64,000 bases of DNA from an uncultured Alphaproteobacteria bacterium (GTDB lineage: Bacteria; Pseudomonadota; Alphaproteobacteria; Rhodobacterales; Rhodobacteraceae), in assembly GCA_902541695.1 (NCBI GenBank), contig CACBRT010000002.1, forward strand, positions 81,594 to 145,593, read 5' to 3'. Below, in pieces: positions 36,865 to 48,092 of the stretch; position 1 is the stretch's first letter; each line of letters opens with the position of its first letter. A model generated the notes under the pieces. The model was given only the letters and a program-made list of their open reading frames with translations. It did no database searches and was not told the DNA's origin. The position numbers and the translations under genes are program-made.

Positions 36865-38217
36865 TCAATTTCCAGCTACAGTCATATCATTTATCAAAAT
36901 ACTAGGTACTCGTCTAGAAAGATGGGGTTTAATATCTGTTGCTATAGTCATATTTTGTATCATTTGTTTTAAATTTCCCGCAATAGTACATTCATTAACG
37001 GGATGAGAAATCTTACCATTTTTGAACCAAAACCCTGCGGCACCCCTTGAATAATCACCACTATTTTGATTAATAGTAGACCCAATCATTGAACATACCA
37101 TCAAGCCCTCATTAGCCTTTTCTAATAATTCGTCTAAAGTTAAGTCTCCCCCAACTAATTCAATGTTACCCACATTAGGATAGGGATACCCTGAACCTGT
37201 TCTAAAAGCATTACTAGTAGATTTTAATCCTAATTGCTTGCTTGTTTTTAAATCAAGAACCCATTTTTTTAAAATACCATTTTCAACAAATATATTTTTT
37301 TTAGATACTAATCCTTCAGCATCAAAGGGTCTTGAACCAGACAGCCTTGGAATATATGGATCTTCAATAATATTTAAATTTTCTGGTATAATTTTATTAT
37401 CTAAATAATTTAAAAGCCAACTACTACCACGTGTAATTGATTGTCCATTTATTGCATTTAATATATGACTTATAATTGAACTTGATATACGCTCATTAAA
37501 AATTATTGGGTATTTTCCAGTCAACGGCTTAGTGGCGCCAGTCATTTTAAGAGCTCTTTCAGCAGCCAATTTCCCAATTTCTTCAGGCGCTGGTAAATCT
37601 GCAATGTATGTTCTTTGTTCGAAGGCATATTCTCTTTCCATCTTATTCATATCAGTGGCAATAGCAGAGGAAGAAATATAATAAAAAGATCTTTTATAAC
37701 CATTTTTAAAACCATTTGATGTGCAAAGAATAAATTCTTTGTTTGAAGATCCTACACTGCTTCCATCTGTATTTACGATTTTTGAATTACTAAATGAAGC
37801 GTCGTCAGCGGTAATAGCCATTTCTTCAAATTTTGAAATATTATATTTATCAAAATTATTGTTGTCACAAATATCAATATTCGAACACTCATTTTTGCTA
37901 AAGAATTCACTTCTATTTGCAATAGTGTCAAATGGATTTTCTAAAGACTCTTTAGCTATTTCATTTGCTTTTATTGCTAGATTTTTTAAACCTTCTTCAC
38001 TCGTATTATTTGATGAAACAAGAGCAGATTTTCTGTTATTAATTACTCTTAAAGATATTGAAATGTTATCAGATGTTTCTGATAACTCAACATTACCTTT
38101 TTTTGCTTCTACATTTGTTTCAATTGAATTTTCAATAACAACTTCTGAATCAATGGCACCAAATTTTTTTGATAATTCAATTAGGTTATCTGCTATATTA
38201 TAATGTTTATTATTCAT
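36865..38217 (-). CDS. pmbA: TldD/PmbA family protein
   Basis: 450 aa. TldE/PmbA-type subunit of the TldD-TldE metalloprotease that trims linear peptides and matures microcins and CcdA-like proteins. Seen: the conserved APEEIGKLAAERALKMTG stretch, FNERISSSIISHILNA, and the C-terminal GxNxxSGDYSRGAxGFW-like block (NSGDYSRGAAGFWF). The metal-binding HExxxH motif belongs to TldD, so its lack here fits PmbA. Upstream of lpxK in the same direction. Confidence 0.9.
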   Translation of the reverse strand: MNNKHYNIADNLIELSKKFGAIDSEVVIENSIETNVEAKKGNVELSETSDNISISLRVINNRKSALVSSNNTSEEGLKNLAIKANEIAKESLENPFDTIANRSEFFSKNECSNIDICDNNNFDKYNISKFEEMAITADDASFSNSKIVNTDGSSVGSSNKEFILCTSNGFKNGYKRSFYYISSSAIATDMNKMEREYAFEQRTYIADLPAPEEIGKLAAERALKMTGATKPLTGKYPIIFNERISSSIISHILNAINGQSITRGSSWLLNYLDNKIIPENLNIIEDPYIPRLSGSRPFDAEGLVSKKNIFVENGILKKWVLDLKTSKQLGLKSTSNAFRTGSGYPYPNVGNIELVGGDLTLDELLEKANEGLMVCSMIGSTINQNSGDYSRGAAGFWFKNGKISHPVNECTIAGNLKQMIQNMTIATDIKPHLSRRVPSILINDMTVAGN

Positions 38218-38268
38218 GTACGTAAAAACTTAGAGATTAGATTATATAGATTATATATTTTTATAAAT

Positions 38269-39288
38269 TCAATTATTCAATGAACAAATTGACAAAAAAG
38301 CAAATGATAAAGCTTTTTTTGCTGACAAATTTGAATTTTGCCTAATATTCAACTCTGTCTCTTTTAATATTAACAAAGCCGCTTCAATGCTTGATTTTTG
38401 CCAGAATTTTAAATTTTTCACAAATTTATCTCTATTTTTCCCTGTAATTGGGGGCCATAATGTTTTTAAAAAAGAAAACGACAAGTCTTCTGTACTTATC
38501 ATCTTGAGAAAAATTTTAAACTGATTAGAGGCTGTGAATAAAAAACCATTAGGATTTTTAATTTCTCCTGGGTAATTTGAAAAAAAATCAACAATAAATT
38601 CCTTATTTTTGATCATCAAATAATCAAAAAGTTTTTTTTCGTTTGAGCTAAATTCAAAAGAAAAAACATTATCAACATCTTCAATAGATATAGGGCTTTT
38701 GTCAAAATATTTATAAAGATATAGTTTTTTTAGTTCTTGTTTAAATTCTAAAAAATCATAGTTAGAAGATAAATCTCTTAATTTTTTTATAATAGCATTG
38801 TTATCTACCTTAATTTTGTATGAATTAAGCTGATTTATTATGTCTCTTTCATTTAATTCGTAAGAGTAAAATCCTATTGAACAAGATTTTGAATCATTTT
38901 CTAATAATTTTCTTAAACTAGATTTTTGACCTAAATAACCAGCAGTAAGTATTAAGTAATGATCCTCTATATTGATATTTTCCAAAATATTTTTAATATT
39001 GTTTGTCTCTTTATCTGAAATTTCATTCACTACAATAACTTTTTTGTCTCCAAAAAATGATCTTGTCTTAATTTCATTAAGAATAACTTCCTTATCTTTT
39101 TGTATTTGATTTTTGTCTAAAAATACTAATTTCATTAATTCCAAAGCTTTTGATCCTATCAATTTCAATTCTAAACGTTTCCTGTAATACCAAATCTTTG
39201 AGCTTGAAGTTCCGTGAAGCAGAAAAATTTTTTTTTCAACAGGAATGTTTTCTATAAATTCAGGAAAATTGAAATCTCTAATTATCAA
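38269..39288 (-). CDS. holA: DNA polymerase III delta subunit
   Basis: 339 aa clamp-loader wrench. N-terminal KIFLLHGTSSSKIWYYRKRL, middle LTAGYLGQKSSLRKLLEND, and a C-terminal helical bundle (SAKKALSFAFLS), in the AAA+ fold without a functional Walker A. The diverged sequence is normal for HolA. Position after leuS-lptE is the conserved arrangement, and its ATG overlaps the lptE stop by 4 nt. Confidence 0.88.
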   Translation of the reverse strand: MIIRDFNFPEFIENIPVEKKIFLLHGTSSSKIWYYRKRLELKLIGSKALELMKLVFLDKNQIQKDKEVILNEIKTRSFFGDKKVIVVNEISDKETNNIKNILENINIEDHYLILTAGYLGQKSSLRKLLENDSKSCSIGFYSYELNERDIINQLNSYKIKVDNNAIIKKLRDLSSNYDFLEFKQELKKLYLYKYFDKSPISIEDVDNVFSFEFSSNEKKLFDYLMIKNKEFIVDFFSNYPGEIKNPNGFLFTASNQFKIFLKMISTEDLSFSFLKTLWPPITGKNRDKFVKNLKFWQKSSIEAALLILKETELNIRQNSNLSAKKALSFAFLSICSLNN

Positions 39289-39791
39289 CTTAATATTTCC
39301 TTTTGGTGGATCAGGATTTCTATTTTTATTTTTTCAGCAGTATCATATGCAAGTCGTTGTTCAGCATAATTTTTTGCCGTTTCTGTTTGAAATCCAGTCA
39401 TATTAATCGAAGAAGTAAAAGCAGTATTAGAAATTATTATTTTTGAAAAGATAATTTTTTTAGTATTAAGCTCAATCAAATTCAAATTAGAAATTAATTT
39501 AAAATTATATCTCGTGTTCTCATTGTTTTCAGTAATAATACTTTTTGATTGTTCTAGAGAGCTTTTTAATTCTATTTGATATTTTGGCATTTGAGGATAT
39601 CCAAAATCTTTTAAAAGCTTTTTTTTAATATGAAAATCAATATCATTTTTAGGCGAAAATAAAATAAAATTTCCACTACTGAAGATTGGATGATTGTTTT
39701 GATTGAAATTAATAAGTGGTTTATAGCCACAAGAAAGTAGTAAAAATAAACAGGAGGCTGTGATTATTTTGAAAAATTTAAATAACAACAT
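39285..39791 (-). CDS. lptE: LPS-assembly lipoprotein LptE
   Basis: 168 aa. Lipoprotein signal with Cys21 ([11 protein letters not shown]; the GYxP after Cys is typical of LptE). Plug partner of LptD in the outer membrane. Sequence is otherwise poorly conserved. The call rests on the lipobox, size, and position between leuS (14-nt overlap) and holA (4-nt overlap). Confidence 0.87.
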   Translation of the reverse strand: MLLFKFFKIITASCLFLLLSCGYKPLINFNQNNHPIFSSGNFILFSPKNDIDFHIKKKLLKDFGYPQMPKYQIELKSSLEQSKSIITENNENTRYNFKLISNLNLIELNTKKIIFSKIIISNTAFTSSINMTGFQTETAKNYAEQRLAYDTAEKIKIEILIHQKEILS

Positions 39792-42402
39792 TTATAATTT
39801 TACCTGTTACAATAATAATTTTCTTAGGAGACAAACCCTTGAGAAATTTTTTTACAGAATCTAATTCTAGCACTTTTTTTTCTAACTCAATATTTGACAT
39901 ATTTTTTGAAATGGTAATTTCACTCCTTTTTTTTCCATTTATTTGAATTGGATAAATAATCTCATTATTACTTAAAAATTCTTCAATAAAATCAGGCCAT
40001 TTTTCTTCATAAAGAAATGAACTAGATTCGTAGAGACTCCAAATCTCTTGTGAAAGGTGGGGTGTTATTGGTTGCATAAGAGATGCTAAAATTTTAATAG
40101 CATATTTTTTTGCCCCCGAAGATGCTTTTGAATTTGAAATAGAATTTGTTAGTTCATACAAGTATGCAATTGCTTTATTAAAAGAAAAACTATTTAGGCA
40201 ATAAGTGACATTTTTGATTGCATTATGTACAGATCGTAATAAATCATTATCAAAATTATTATCAGTTAAGGTAATTTTGAATTTATCTTGTTCACTATTA
40301 TTTCCTTCCTTATAAATCATATACGATATTCTCCACACTTTCTGAAGATGTTTCCAAGCAGCCTCAACGCCAGAATTAGTCCATTCGACATCTCTTTCTG
40401 GAGGGCTATCAGACATCATAAACCACCTAGCAGTATCAGCTCCAAACTGTTCAATAATATCTTCTGGATCTATTACATTTTTTTTTGATTTAGACATTTT
40501 TACAGACGGACCTACTTTAATAGATTTTCCAGTCTCGATGCTAAAAAGAGATCTTTTTTTATGAACTTTTTTTACTTCTTTTACTTCATTTGGAGTTAAC
40601 CATTTACCAGTATCATCTTTGTAAGTCTCATGACACACCATACCTTGAGTGAATAAAGACGAGAATGGTTCTACTACTTTTTTAGGTACATGCCCAGTTT
40701 CAAACATTGCTCTACAAAAAAACCTTGAATAAAGTAGGTGTAAAATCGCATGTTCTACACCTCCAATATACTGATCGACGTTCATCCAGTAATCCACAGC
40801 TTCTTTTTCTGTAGGATTTTGCGATTTAGGAGAAGTAAATCTAGTAAAATACCAAGAACTATCAACAAAAGTATCCATTGTATCTGTTTCTCTTTTTGAA
40901 TCTTCTCCACAATTAGGACATTTAGTATTAAGCCATTCTTTATGTCTGTTTAAAGGATTACCAGGTAAGTCGAAGGTTACATCTTTAGGTAATTCAATTG
41001 GTAAATTTTCTTTTTTTTCAGCAACAATCCCACATTTATTACAATGTATTACAGGGATAGGACAACCCCAATATCTTTGTCTAGAAATTCCCCAATCTCT
41101 TAATCGATAGTTTGTTTTTTCAATGCCTACACCCATACCATTTAATTTTTGCGAAATAACTTTTTTTGCATCTTGAATAGATAATCCATTAATAAAATCT
41201 GAATTTATTAATTTTCCGGGACCTATGAAAGCCTCGTTTTCAATTTTAAAATCTTCTACATTGGTATCTGACGGGCAAACTACTGGAATAATATCTAAAT
41301 TATACTTGATCGCAAAATCTAAATCTCTTTGATCATGAGCCGGACATCCAAAAATTGCTCCAGTCCCATAATCCATAAGAACAAAATTAGCTACAAAAAG
41401 AGGAAAAAGCTTTTTCTCATCAAATGGATTCATTACCAATATATTTGTTTTATAACCAATTTTTTCTGCCTTCTCTATAGCCTCCTCATTAGTTGCAGTT
41501 TTTTTAGATTTATCTACAAATTGAGCAAGATTTACATCTTCTTTAGATAATATATTGGTTAATGGATGATCAACTGAAATTGCAGCAAAACTCATTCCAA
41601 ATAAAGTATCATGCCTTGTAGTATAAACTTTTAGTTTATCATATCCTTTAGGATGGTTTTTAAGCTTAAAATCAATTTCTAAACCTGTTGATTTACCAAT
41701 CCAGTTTTTTTGCATTAGACGAACTTTTTCTGGCCAATTCGGCATATTATCCAACGAATTTAAAAGGTCTTTTGAATAATTTGATATTTTAAAAAACCAC
41801 TGAGTGAGTTCTTTCCTTTCAACCACTGCACCAGAACGCCATCCCAATCCATTTTCTACTTGTTCATTAGCAAGAACTGTTTTATCCACTGGGTCCCAAT
41901 TTACAGTTGCGTTTTTTCTGTAAGCAAGGCCTTTATTTAACATGTCTATAAACATTGACTGCTGGTGACCATAATAACTTGGATCACAAGTAGCAATTTC
42001 TCTTGTCCAGTCAATCGATAAACCAAGAGGTTTCAACTGATTTCTCATGTCTTTTATATTTTCGTAAGTCCAATCTCCAGGATGAACATTATTTTCCATA
42101 GCAGCATTTTCTGCGGGCATACCGAAAGCGTCCCATCCCATTGGATGTAAAATATTATATCCACTAGCTTTCATAAAACGAGCAACTACGTCTCCCATTG
42201 TGTAATTTCTAACGTGACCCATATGAATTCTCCCTGAAGGATATGGGAACATTTCAAGCACATAATATTTGGGTTTTGATAAATTCAATTCTGATTTAAA
42301 AAGTTCTTTTTCATGCCATTTTCTTTGCCATTTAGATTCTGTCTTTTTGAAATTATATCGATCCATTTTCAATGACTTTCTAAGAATTAAATTTCTATTC
42401 AT
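39778..42402 (-). CDS. leuS: Leucyl-tRNA synthetase
   Basis: 874 aa class Ia synthetase. HIGH-type motif [11 protein letters not shown], editing domain with [12 protein letters not shown] and [16 protein letters not shown], zinc-finger cysteines (HCNKCG, CPNCGED), WYFTRF, and KMSKS in [15 protein letters not shown]. Start either at ATG 42402, preceded by AGG 8-9 nt upstream, or at the in-frame ATG 12 codons later (42366), where homology begins. Both remain possible. Confidence 0.97.
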   Translation of the reverse strand: MNRNLILRKSLKMDRYNFKKTESKWQRKWHEKELFKSELNLSKPKYYVLEMFPYPSGRIHMGHVRNYTMGDVVARFMKASGYNILHPMGWDAFGMPAENAAMENNVHPGDWTYENIKDMRNQLKPLGLSIDWTREIATCDPSYYGHQQSMFIDMLNKGLAYRKNATVNWDPVDKTVLANEQVENGLGWRSGAVVERKELTQWFFKISNYSKDLLNSLDNMPNWPEKVRLMQKNWIGKSTGLEIDFKLKNHPKGYDKLKVYTTRHDTLFGMSFAAISVDHPLTNILSKEDVNLAQFVDKSKKTATNEEAIEKAEKIGYKTNILVMNPFDEKKLFPLFVANFVLMDYGTGAIFGCPAHDQRDLDFAIKYNLDIIPVVCPSDTNVEDFKIENEAFIGPGKLINSDFINGLSIQDAKKVISQKLNGMGVGIEKTNYRLRDWGISRQRYWGCPIPVIHCNKCGIVAEKKENLPIELPKDVTFDLPGNPLNRHKEWLNTKCPNCGEDSKRETDTMDTFVDSSWYFTRFTSPKSQNPTEKEAVDYWMNVDQYIGGVEHAILHLLYSRFFCRAMFETGHVPKKVVEPFSSLFTQGMVCHETYKDDTGKWLTPNEVKEVKKVHKKRSLFSIETGKSIKVGPSVKMSKSKKNVIDPEDIIEQFGADTARWFMMSDSPPERDVEWTNSGVEAAWKHLQKVWRISYMIYKEGNNSEQDKFKITLTDNNFDNDLLRSVHNAIKNVTYCLNSFSFNKAIAYLYELTNSISNSKASSGAKKYAIKILASLMQPITPHLSQEIWSLYESSSFLYEEKWPDFIEEFLSNNEIIYPIQINGKKRSEITISKNMSNIELEKKVLELDSVKKFLKGLSPKKIIIVTGKIINVVI

Positions 42403-42763
42403 ATTTTATACCTGTATTATTATGTTATTGACAATCATAATTGTTTCTTAATCTTTGGTTATTAATCATTAAACAAAACTACAATAATAATGACAGATAT
42501 TAAAAAGATGAAAGATTCCTGTTATTGAGATGTTATTGATTTAAGTAGAAGAAATTGCGACATTTAGTCAAAATTTATCAACTTTTTTAATTAGATGCTC
42601 TAAAATACCCATACCACTGTGGCATCTTTGCACCAAAAAAAAAAACAAGTTAATTTTATGATTAAGAAACTTGACCGAAAGCCATTTAAATTAGATAACA
42701 AATTCATCCGATCGTAATGTGTGCGATTGAGGTATATTGAAATGAAACTACTGAGGCAAGAAA
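42403..42763. other. Porin upstream region, 361 bp
   Basis: No gene found. The region separates divergent leuS and the porin. Near its right end, TTGACC (42671-42676) and GATAAC (42694-42699) are spaced 17 nt as a possible sigma-70-type promoter, giving a leader of about 60 nt. GAGGCAAG before the ATG may be the ribosome-binding site. Confidence 0.4.
42671..42699 (+). promoter_or_regulatory. Possible porin promoter
   Basis: TTGACC, 17-nt spacer, GATAAC. Five of six bases match the -35 consensus, but the -10 is only moderate. Position about 65 nt before a gene likely to be highly expressed supports it; AT-rich sequence makes chance matches common. Confidence 0.3.
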
Positions 42764-43816
42764 ATGAAAAAAGCTCTCTTGACTACAACAGCTCTTGTTG
42801 CACTAAGTAGTGCAGCTTTTGCTGATAGTGTTGCCGTCAGAAATGGCGGTACTTCTCACCATACGCACGCTCCAACTATTGTGTTTCATGGTGAAGCAAA
42901 TATTAAATATAACATACCATTCAAAAAGGTAGCTGGTGGTTCAACAGATGGAGTAATTTCATCAGACGTTGATTTAGATGTTACCATGACAAGTCCAGGA
43001 GCTTACTCAGCGACTGTAAGCTATGGTATGGAAGGAAATAACATTGCAGGTGCAACTGTTACTGTAGGTACCCCATTGCTTGATATTTCTGTTGGTGCTA
43101 CCGACGCTCGTGGCGGCGCAGAAGCAGGTGCAGATGCATCTTACCTTTATTCTGATATTGATCGTATGAGTAGTATTGGTGAAGAAGAAGATAATTCTGA
43201 TTGGTACATCAAACTACCTAATTTTGGTGGATGGACAGTAGCAGCTTCCGGTAAAGCTGATCAAAGTGTTGCTGGAGCTAGTGAACAAACATCTGTGGGT
43301 CTAACTGGGTCTGTTGGCGGATTATCAGTCACTGCTGGTGGAAAAAATGATAGTGGCGGTATATCTGTTTCAACATCCCTAATGGGTGCCACTGTTAAAG
43401 TCGCTGCTGCAAACATTAAAAATGCTGCTGGTGCTAATACACAAGAAACTGGTGTTTCTGTATCTATGCCACTTGGTGGAATGACACTTGCTGTTAACTC
43501 AACCACTGTTGATGGTACAGCACATTGGGGTGTAGACGTAAGTACTACTGTATCAGGCTTTGCAATATCTGTTGGTACTGACAGTGAAGAGGAAAATAAG
43601 TTTAAGATTACTGGTCCATTGGGTCCTGTTGCATTACACTTAGAATATGACTCAGATGATTCCGAACTGACACCACTTACTACTGATCCAACGATTGAAG
43701 CTGGTGTAACTTATTCAGTTCCAGGAACAAAGGGAACAACAATTTCAGCATCATATTCTAATGATGATGATGACTTCGACGAAGGTACACAAGTTAAAAT
43801 GGCTTTTAAATTCTAG
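42764..43816 (+). CDS. Outer-membrane porin
   Basis: 350 aa. Clear signal peptide (residues 1-20, ending SSAAFA), then alternating beta-strands rich in Gly, Thr and Ser, and a terminal aromatic residue (VKMAFKF), the signal for BAM assembly. It has the general shape of a 16-strand gram-negative porin. Acidic loops (SDDSELT, NDDDDFDEG) suggest cation or small-solute passage (inference). An unusually high GGT/GCT codon content compared with neighbours fits high expression. Confidence 0.85.
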   Translation: MKKALLTTTALVALSSAAFADSVAVRNGGTSHHTHAPTIVFHGEANIKYNIPFKKVAGGSTDGVISSDVDLDVTMTSPGAYSATVSYGMEGNNIAGATVTVGTPLLDISVGATDARGGAEAGADASYLYSDIDRMSSIGEEEDNSDWYIKLPNFGGWTVAASGKADQSVAGASEQTSVGLTGSVGGLSVTAGGKNDSGGISVSTSLMGATVKVAAANIKNAAGANTQETGVSVSMPLGGMTLAVNSTTVDGTAHWGVDVSTTVSGFAISVGTDSEEENKFKITGPLGPVALHLEYDSDDSELTPLTTDPTIEAGVTYSVPGTKGTTISASYSNDDDDFDEGTQVKMAFKF

Positions 43817-43837
43817 TAAGAATTTATATAGTTAATA

Positions 43838-43868
43838 AAAAAAGGGGAAATCTATTTCCCCTTTTTTA
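43838..43868. terminator. Bidirectional intrinsic terminator
   Basis: A 13-bp perfect stem (AAAAAAGGGGAAA with TTTCCCCTTTTTT) around a 4-nt TCTA loop between the convergent porin and GT39 genes. The A and T tracts on both sides let it work in either direction. It overlaps the GT39 stop codon. Confidence 0.9.
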
Positions 43869-45338
43869 TTGAACTAAGTGAAATAAAGATCCAGTAGCAT
43901 AATGTCTAGGACCTCTTGAGATTATTAAATTCTTGATATGATAAGCTTTTTTGTCATACTTTTTAATTCTATCAAGAATAGAATCTATATCTGGCTTCTT
44001 ACCCAAACTTATCTTTAGTAAGTATGCAGAACCCTTTTTATTTTTATTCTTTTCTAAGTAACTAAAATGATGAGGATTCGTCTCTAGAACTAGTGTCTGA
44101 TATTTATTTTTCATAAGTGATGAAAACTGTCCAGCTTCGGTCCAAGAAAAAGCAGCTATTTTGGGGTGTTTATTTTTATTTTCTGATTTAATAATTTCTT
44201 CTATTTCAGCATACATGGGTTTCCAATTAATTAACTCAATTGTGTTATCCCACTTAGGAATTTTTGCTAAATGATTTGTTAAGAAACCAGTTTGTGAGTG
44301 AAGTATAAATATACCTAAAATAGACCAAATAGATATTATACTTGCGAAGAAAATGTTTTTTCCCAATTTTGTTATATTTTCATCTAAGTAATTAGCAATT
44401 ATTGGTAATAAGAGTAACCATCCAGGCATTATCCAATGAGGAAAAGAACGCTCACTTGTAATGAATATAAATAAAAACAAAATGATATTTGGTAAAGAGA
44501 TTAAGAATAAATTTTTTTCATTTTTGCTTAATTTAATTCTAGTTTTTTTATTTAATAATGTTTGGATTGGAATAATTATTGATTGCGGTATTAAATATAG
44601 CATTGACGCAAAAAGCATAATTCCTAGATTTAAAAAATTTATTTCAAAGTTTTGTCTTGATTGATGAAATTGAAAACTAATCCAATCATTTTGATAATTC
44701 CATATAAGTGTAGGAAGAGCACCTATCAAAGCAATGAAAAAACTTATATACAAAAAAGGATTTTGTGTAAGAGACTTTCGTCTTGAAGAAAAAATTAAAA
44801 CTAATATACACCCTATCCCTATTAAAAATCCTTGGTATTTACAAGCAAAACACCAAGCTAGTGAAATAGCTAGATACAATAGTAAATGATTATCATGATT
44901 ATGAGGTGGCTTGTGAAGTTTTAATATAAATAAAGCGACTAATGCAATTCCCAAATTTAAAGGACCGTCCGGAACAACAAAAATACCTCCTGAAAAAAAA
45001 TAAAAAGGAGCAATGTTATATAAAGTGGCAGACCAAAGGCCAACAATATGGTTTTTTATTGTTTTCCCAATTTGGTAGATCACCAATGTAGTAATGAAAC
45101 CATATATTATAAAAGGCAATCGGAAAAAAAAATCATTTTTTATCCCTGTGATTTCCGAAAATAATTGAGATGACCAAAAGCCAATGGGAGGATGGTCAAA
45201 AAATGAAATAGAATATTCTAAAGATACAGCTATGGCATATGCTTCATCATTCAATAAAGGTAAATAAAATGACAAAAATAATTTTAGAAGGAATAATAAT
45301 GATAAAAAAATAATTGTTTTTGGAAAATTATTAATCAT
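43866..45338 (-). CDS. GT39/ArnT-like membrane glycosyltransferase
   Basis: 490 aa with about ten TM helices and an N-terminal acidic first loop (LPLLNDEAYAIAVS, then YSISFFDHPPIGFW), the catalytic-loop signature of PMT_2/ArnT-type enzymes that use polyprenyl-phosphate sugars. A soluble C-terminal part follows (about residues 350-490). It is expected to move a sugar from a lipid donor to lipid A, a glycan or a protein. The next gene upstream makes such donors. Confidence 0.82.
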   Translation of the reverse strand: MINNFPKTIIFLSLLFLLKLFLSFYLPLLNDEAYAIAVSLEYSISFFDHPPIGFWSSQLFSEITGIKNDFFFRLPFIIYGFITTLVIYQIGKTIKNHIVGLWSATLYNIAPFYFFSGGIFVVPDGPLNLGIALVALFILKLHKPPHNHDNHLLLYLAISLAWCFACKYQGFLIGIGCILVLIFSSRRKSLTQNPFLYISFFIALIGALPTLIWNYQNDWISFQFHQSRQNFEINFLNLGIMLFASMLYLIPQSIIIPIQTLLNKKTRIKLSKNEKNLFLISLPNIILFLFIFITSERSFPHWIMPGWLLLLPIIANYLDENITKLGKNIFFASIISIWSILGIFILHSQTGFLTNHLAKIPKWDNTIELINWKPMYAEIEEIIKSENKNKHPKIAAFSWTEAGQFSSLMKNKYQTLVLETNPHHFSYLEKNKNKKGSAYLLKISLGKKPDIDSILDRIKKYDKKAYHIKNLIISRGPRHYATGSLFHLVQ

Positions 45339-45349
45339 TATTTTTTAAC

Positions 45350-46456
45350 TTATCTGGTTTTCCAAGTAACAATAGAGCTAGATAAAAAATTCCATATTGC
45401 ACCAACAAGTGCCCCTATAATTGAAGAAATAATCCAAATTTCTGTTTCTTTGTACAAAAAATCAGCTGAGGCTATATTTAAAAAGGCGCCAGCTGAACAA
45501 ACTACATAAAATGATAACAAACCTTTAAAATATTTATATCCACTTAAAGATCTGTCTTTAAAAGTAATAATGTTATTAAGTGTAAAATTACTTGTCATTG
45601 CGATCATCACACTAAAAAAGTGAGAGATTATAAAATTATAATCTAAAAATGTTATTAGTATAAATGTTGACAACACTTGAACGATAATACCAGAAGTGCC
45701 TACCATACCAAACATAATAAAACGCATAGAAAGATACCGAAATGATAGATGTGATACGATAAGAGCTATTAACTCTAAAAGTACTGAAAAATTCATTTTG
45801 CTATTTCCTGCTTCCCTCTTTCGGAAAGTATATCCAATTTCTTTAATTTTCCATTTTCCTCTACTGCAGGCGATAATATCAGCTAGTATTTTAAAACCAT
45901 CAGGTTGAAGTTTCTGAATTAAAGGAAATATGCTCTTTCTTTTAACCATAAAAAACCCTGACATTGGATCACTTACTTTTATTTTAAGTAAGATTTGAGT
46001 AATTTTTGTAGCAATTTTGCTTCCATAACTCCTCATCTTTGAAAATCCTGTAGATGAAATTCCATCTTTTGTATGTCTGCTTCCAACAACTAAGTCTAAT
46101 TCTGATGATTGGTTAAATAAGTGTAACATTTCTGGAATTTTATTTTCATCATGCTGAAGATCACAATCCATAATAGCAATTAATTCACTTTTTGAATTTG
46201 CAATTCCTTCAATACATGCTCCAGCCAAGCCTCTTCTACCAATTCTTAAAATTAACTCAATGTTTGAGTTTTCTTTTTGATATTGTTTAATTTTATCTGG
46301 AGTTCCGTCATTACTGTTATCATCTACAAAAATTATTTTGTAATTGATCTTTCTATAAAGAACTTCTTTGAGTCTCTCTATAATTTTGTCTACATTTTCA
46401 AATTCATTAAATGTTGGAATTATTATTGTAAGTAAACATTGTTTTTTATTTGTCAT
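45350..46456 (-). CDS. Dolichol-phosphate-mannose-synthase-like GT2 fused to GtrA domain
   Basis: 368 aa. GT-A glycosyltransferase (residues about 8-230; IIIPTFNEFENVDKII, VDDNSNDGTPD, AIMDCDLQHDE metal site) and then four TM helices of the GtrA family (about 245-365). Related bacterial enzymes make polyprenyl-phosphate mannose or glucose and help flip it. With manC upstream and a GT39 transferase downstream, it suggests a short lipid-linked mannose route (inference). Confidence 0.87.
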   Translation of the reverse strand: MTNKKQCLLTIIIPTFNEFENVDKIIERLKEVLYRKINYKIIFVDDNSNDGTPDKIKQYQKENSNIELILRIGRRGLAGACIEGIANSKSELIAIMDCDLQHDENKIPEMLHLFNQSSELDLVVGSRHTKDGISSTGFSKMRSYGSKIATKITQILLKIKVSDPMSGFFMVKRKSIFPLIQKLQPDGFKILADIIACSRGKWKIKEIGYTFRKREAGNSKMNFSVLLELIALIVSHLSFRYLSMRFIMFGMVGTSGIIVQVLSTFILITFLDYNFIISHFFSVMIAMTSNFTLNNIITFKDRSLSGYKYFKGLLSFYVVCSAGAFLNIASADFLYKETEIWIISSIIGALVGAIWNFLSSSIVTWKTR

Positions 46457-46495
46457 AATTCATTAATCTTATGATCTAATTTTACATTTTTTAAT

Positions 46496-47920
46496 TTATC
46501 TTTTAAAATCATCTTCTATTCTAATTATATCATCTTCACCTAAATAAGAACCTGTCTGTACTTCAATTATCGTCAAATTTTGATCTGATATATTTTCTAA
46601 TCTGTGAACAACTCCAGTATTTACGTAGGTCGATTCATTTTTAGAAAGGTTAAAAATTTCATTATCCAAAATGACTTTAGCTTGTCCTTCTACAACTACC
46701 CAATGTTCAGATCTAAATTTGTGTTTTTGTAAACTTAATCTTTTTTTTGGGTAAACTACAATTTTTTTAACTAAAAAATTTCCTCCTTTTGATAAAATTT
46801 CAAAAAATCCCCAAGGTCTATAATCATTTTGAGAATTTTCTACTTGCTCTACTTTTTTTTCCTTCAGTATATCAATTGCATTTTTTACTTTTTCACTTTT
46901 ATCTTTTTCAACTACAAGTACAGCATCTTCAGTAGCAATTGTAATTATATTTTTTAAACCTATACCAACTAGATGTACCTTATCAGATGCCGAATATAAA
47001 AGTGAGTTTACGGAATCTATTTTTGTAGAATTTTTCTCAAAGACATTTTCCTTATAGTTATTTTCAAAATTATCCATTATAGACTGCCAGCTACCTAAGT
47101 CTGTCCAACCTCCCTTAAAAGGCGTAACAAATAATTTTTTCGATTTTTCCATTATCGCAATATCTATGGGTACGGAAGGTAAACTATTCCAGGGGTTTTC
47201 ATTTAGTCTTAAAAAGTCAAGGTCACTTGTTGATTTTTGAAATGACAAATTTACATTTTTTAAAATGCTAGATGCAAAATTTTCAAATTGATTTATAAAA
47301 GTTGATGCCTTACCAAAAAAAATACCTGTATTCCAATAAGAAGTATTGGATTTAAATAGCTTTTCAGCTAATTCGATTGGTGGTTTTTCTATAAAATTGT
47401 CTATCTCAAATAAGTCTCTATTATTATCAATTTTTGCACTTATCCACCCATATCCTGTGTGTGGGCTTGACGGTTTGAAGCCTATTAATAATAAACGGTT
47501 TTTTGGTAAATTTTCTGCTGATTTTTTTAATAATTCAGTAAAAAGTTTTTCATTTTCTACAAGATGATCAGATGGAGATATTATAACATATGGATCATTA
47601 GCTATCATTTTTGAACAAATAATACCAACAAGAGACGCTGGAGCAGTATTTTTTGGCGAAGGTTCTATTATTATTTTTGATGAATTCTTTGAAACTTCGC
47701 TTAATTGTTGTTGCACCGTAAATCTTGATTGGTTGTTAGTAATTATAATTGGTGAATGAAATATTTCATTGTTAAAGCGGTTAACAGTTTTTTGAAAAAG
47801 TGTATTTTCTTCAAAAAATTTAATGAATTGTTTTGGTCTAGAGTTTCTTGATAACGGCCACAGTCTTGAACCTGAACCACCGGCTAAAATAATTGGGAAT
47901 ATCTTTTTTATATCCGGCAT
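46496..47920 (-). CDS. manC: Mannose-1-phosphate guanylyltransferase / mannose-6-phosphate isomerase
   Basis: 474 aa bifunctional type II PMI-GMP. Nucleotidyltransferase domain with ILAGGSGSRLWPLSR and PKQF, VPIDIAIMEKS and PFKGGWTDLGSW, then a C-terminal cupin (about residues 355-470; RPWGFFEIL, KRLSLQKHKFRSEHW, ENISDQNLTIIEVQTG). It makes GDP-mannose for surface glycans. Divergent from the type I secretion operon. Confidence 0.95.
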   Translation of the reverse strand: MPDIKKIFPIILAGGSGSRLWPLSRNSRPKQFIKFFEENTLFQKTVNRFNNEIFHSPIIITNNQSRFTVQQQLSEVSKNSSKIIIEPSPKNTAPASLVGIICSKMIANDPYVIISPSDHLVENEKLFTELLKKSAENLPKNRLLLIGFKPSSPHTGYGWISAKIDNNRDLFEIDNFIEKPPIELAEKLFKSNTSYWNTGIFFGKASTFINQFENFASSILKNVNLSFQKSTSDLDFLRLNENPWNSLPSVPIDIAIMEKSKKLFVTPFKGGWTDLGSWQSIMDNFENNYKENVFEKNSTKIDSVNSLLYSASDKVHLVGIGLKNIITIATEDAVLVVEKDKSEKVKNAIDILKEKKVEQVENSQNDYRPWGFFEILSKGGNFLVKKIVVYPKKRLSLQKHKFRSEHWVVVEGQAKVILDNEIFNLSKNESTYVNTGVVHRLENISDQNLTIIEVQTGSYLGEDDIIRIEDDFKR

Positions 47921-48081
47921 ATCAATAATTTCTTATTTATAAAATTTGATAATAGCATTTAATTCATATTATTGAATAAATATTTAATTTATTTCTTGTG
48001 AAATAATTTTGAACCATTTAAATTTGAGTTGTTATTTGTTCTTTTCAATATTAATGTGTATTCAACATTGTTTTAAAGACC

Positions 48082-48086
48082 AAGGG
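48082..48086 (+). promoter_or_regulatory. Shine-Dalgarno that fixes the TolC start
   Basis: AAGGG six bases before the GTG at 48093. It favours GTG over the longer in-frame TTG at 48009, and the GTG start exposes a textbook lipoprotein signal peptide. Confidence 0.65.
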
Positions 48087-48092
48087 AAAAAA

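Noticed and set aside
42269..42451. 60-codon plus-strand frame upstream of the porin
   Set aside because: It is antisense to the leuS start, hydrophobic by composition only, and has no ribosome-binding site.
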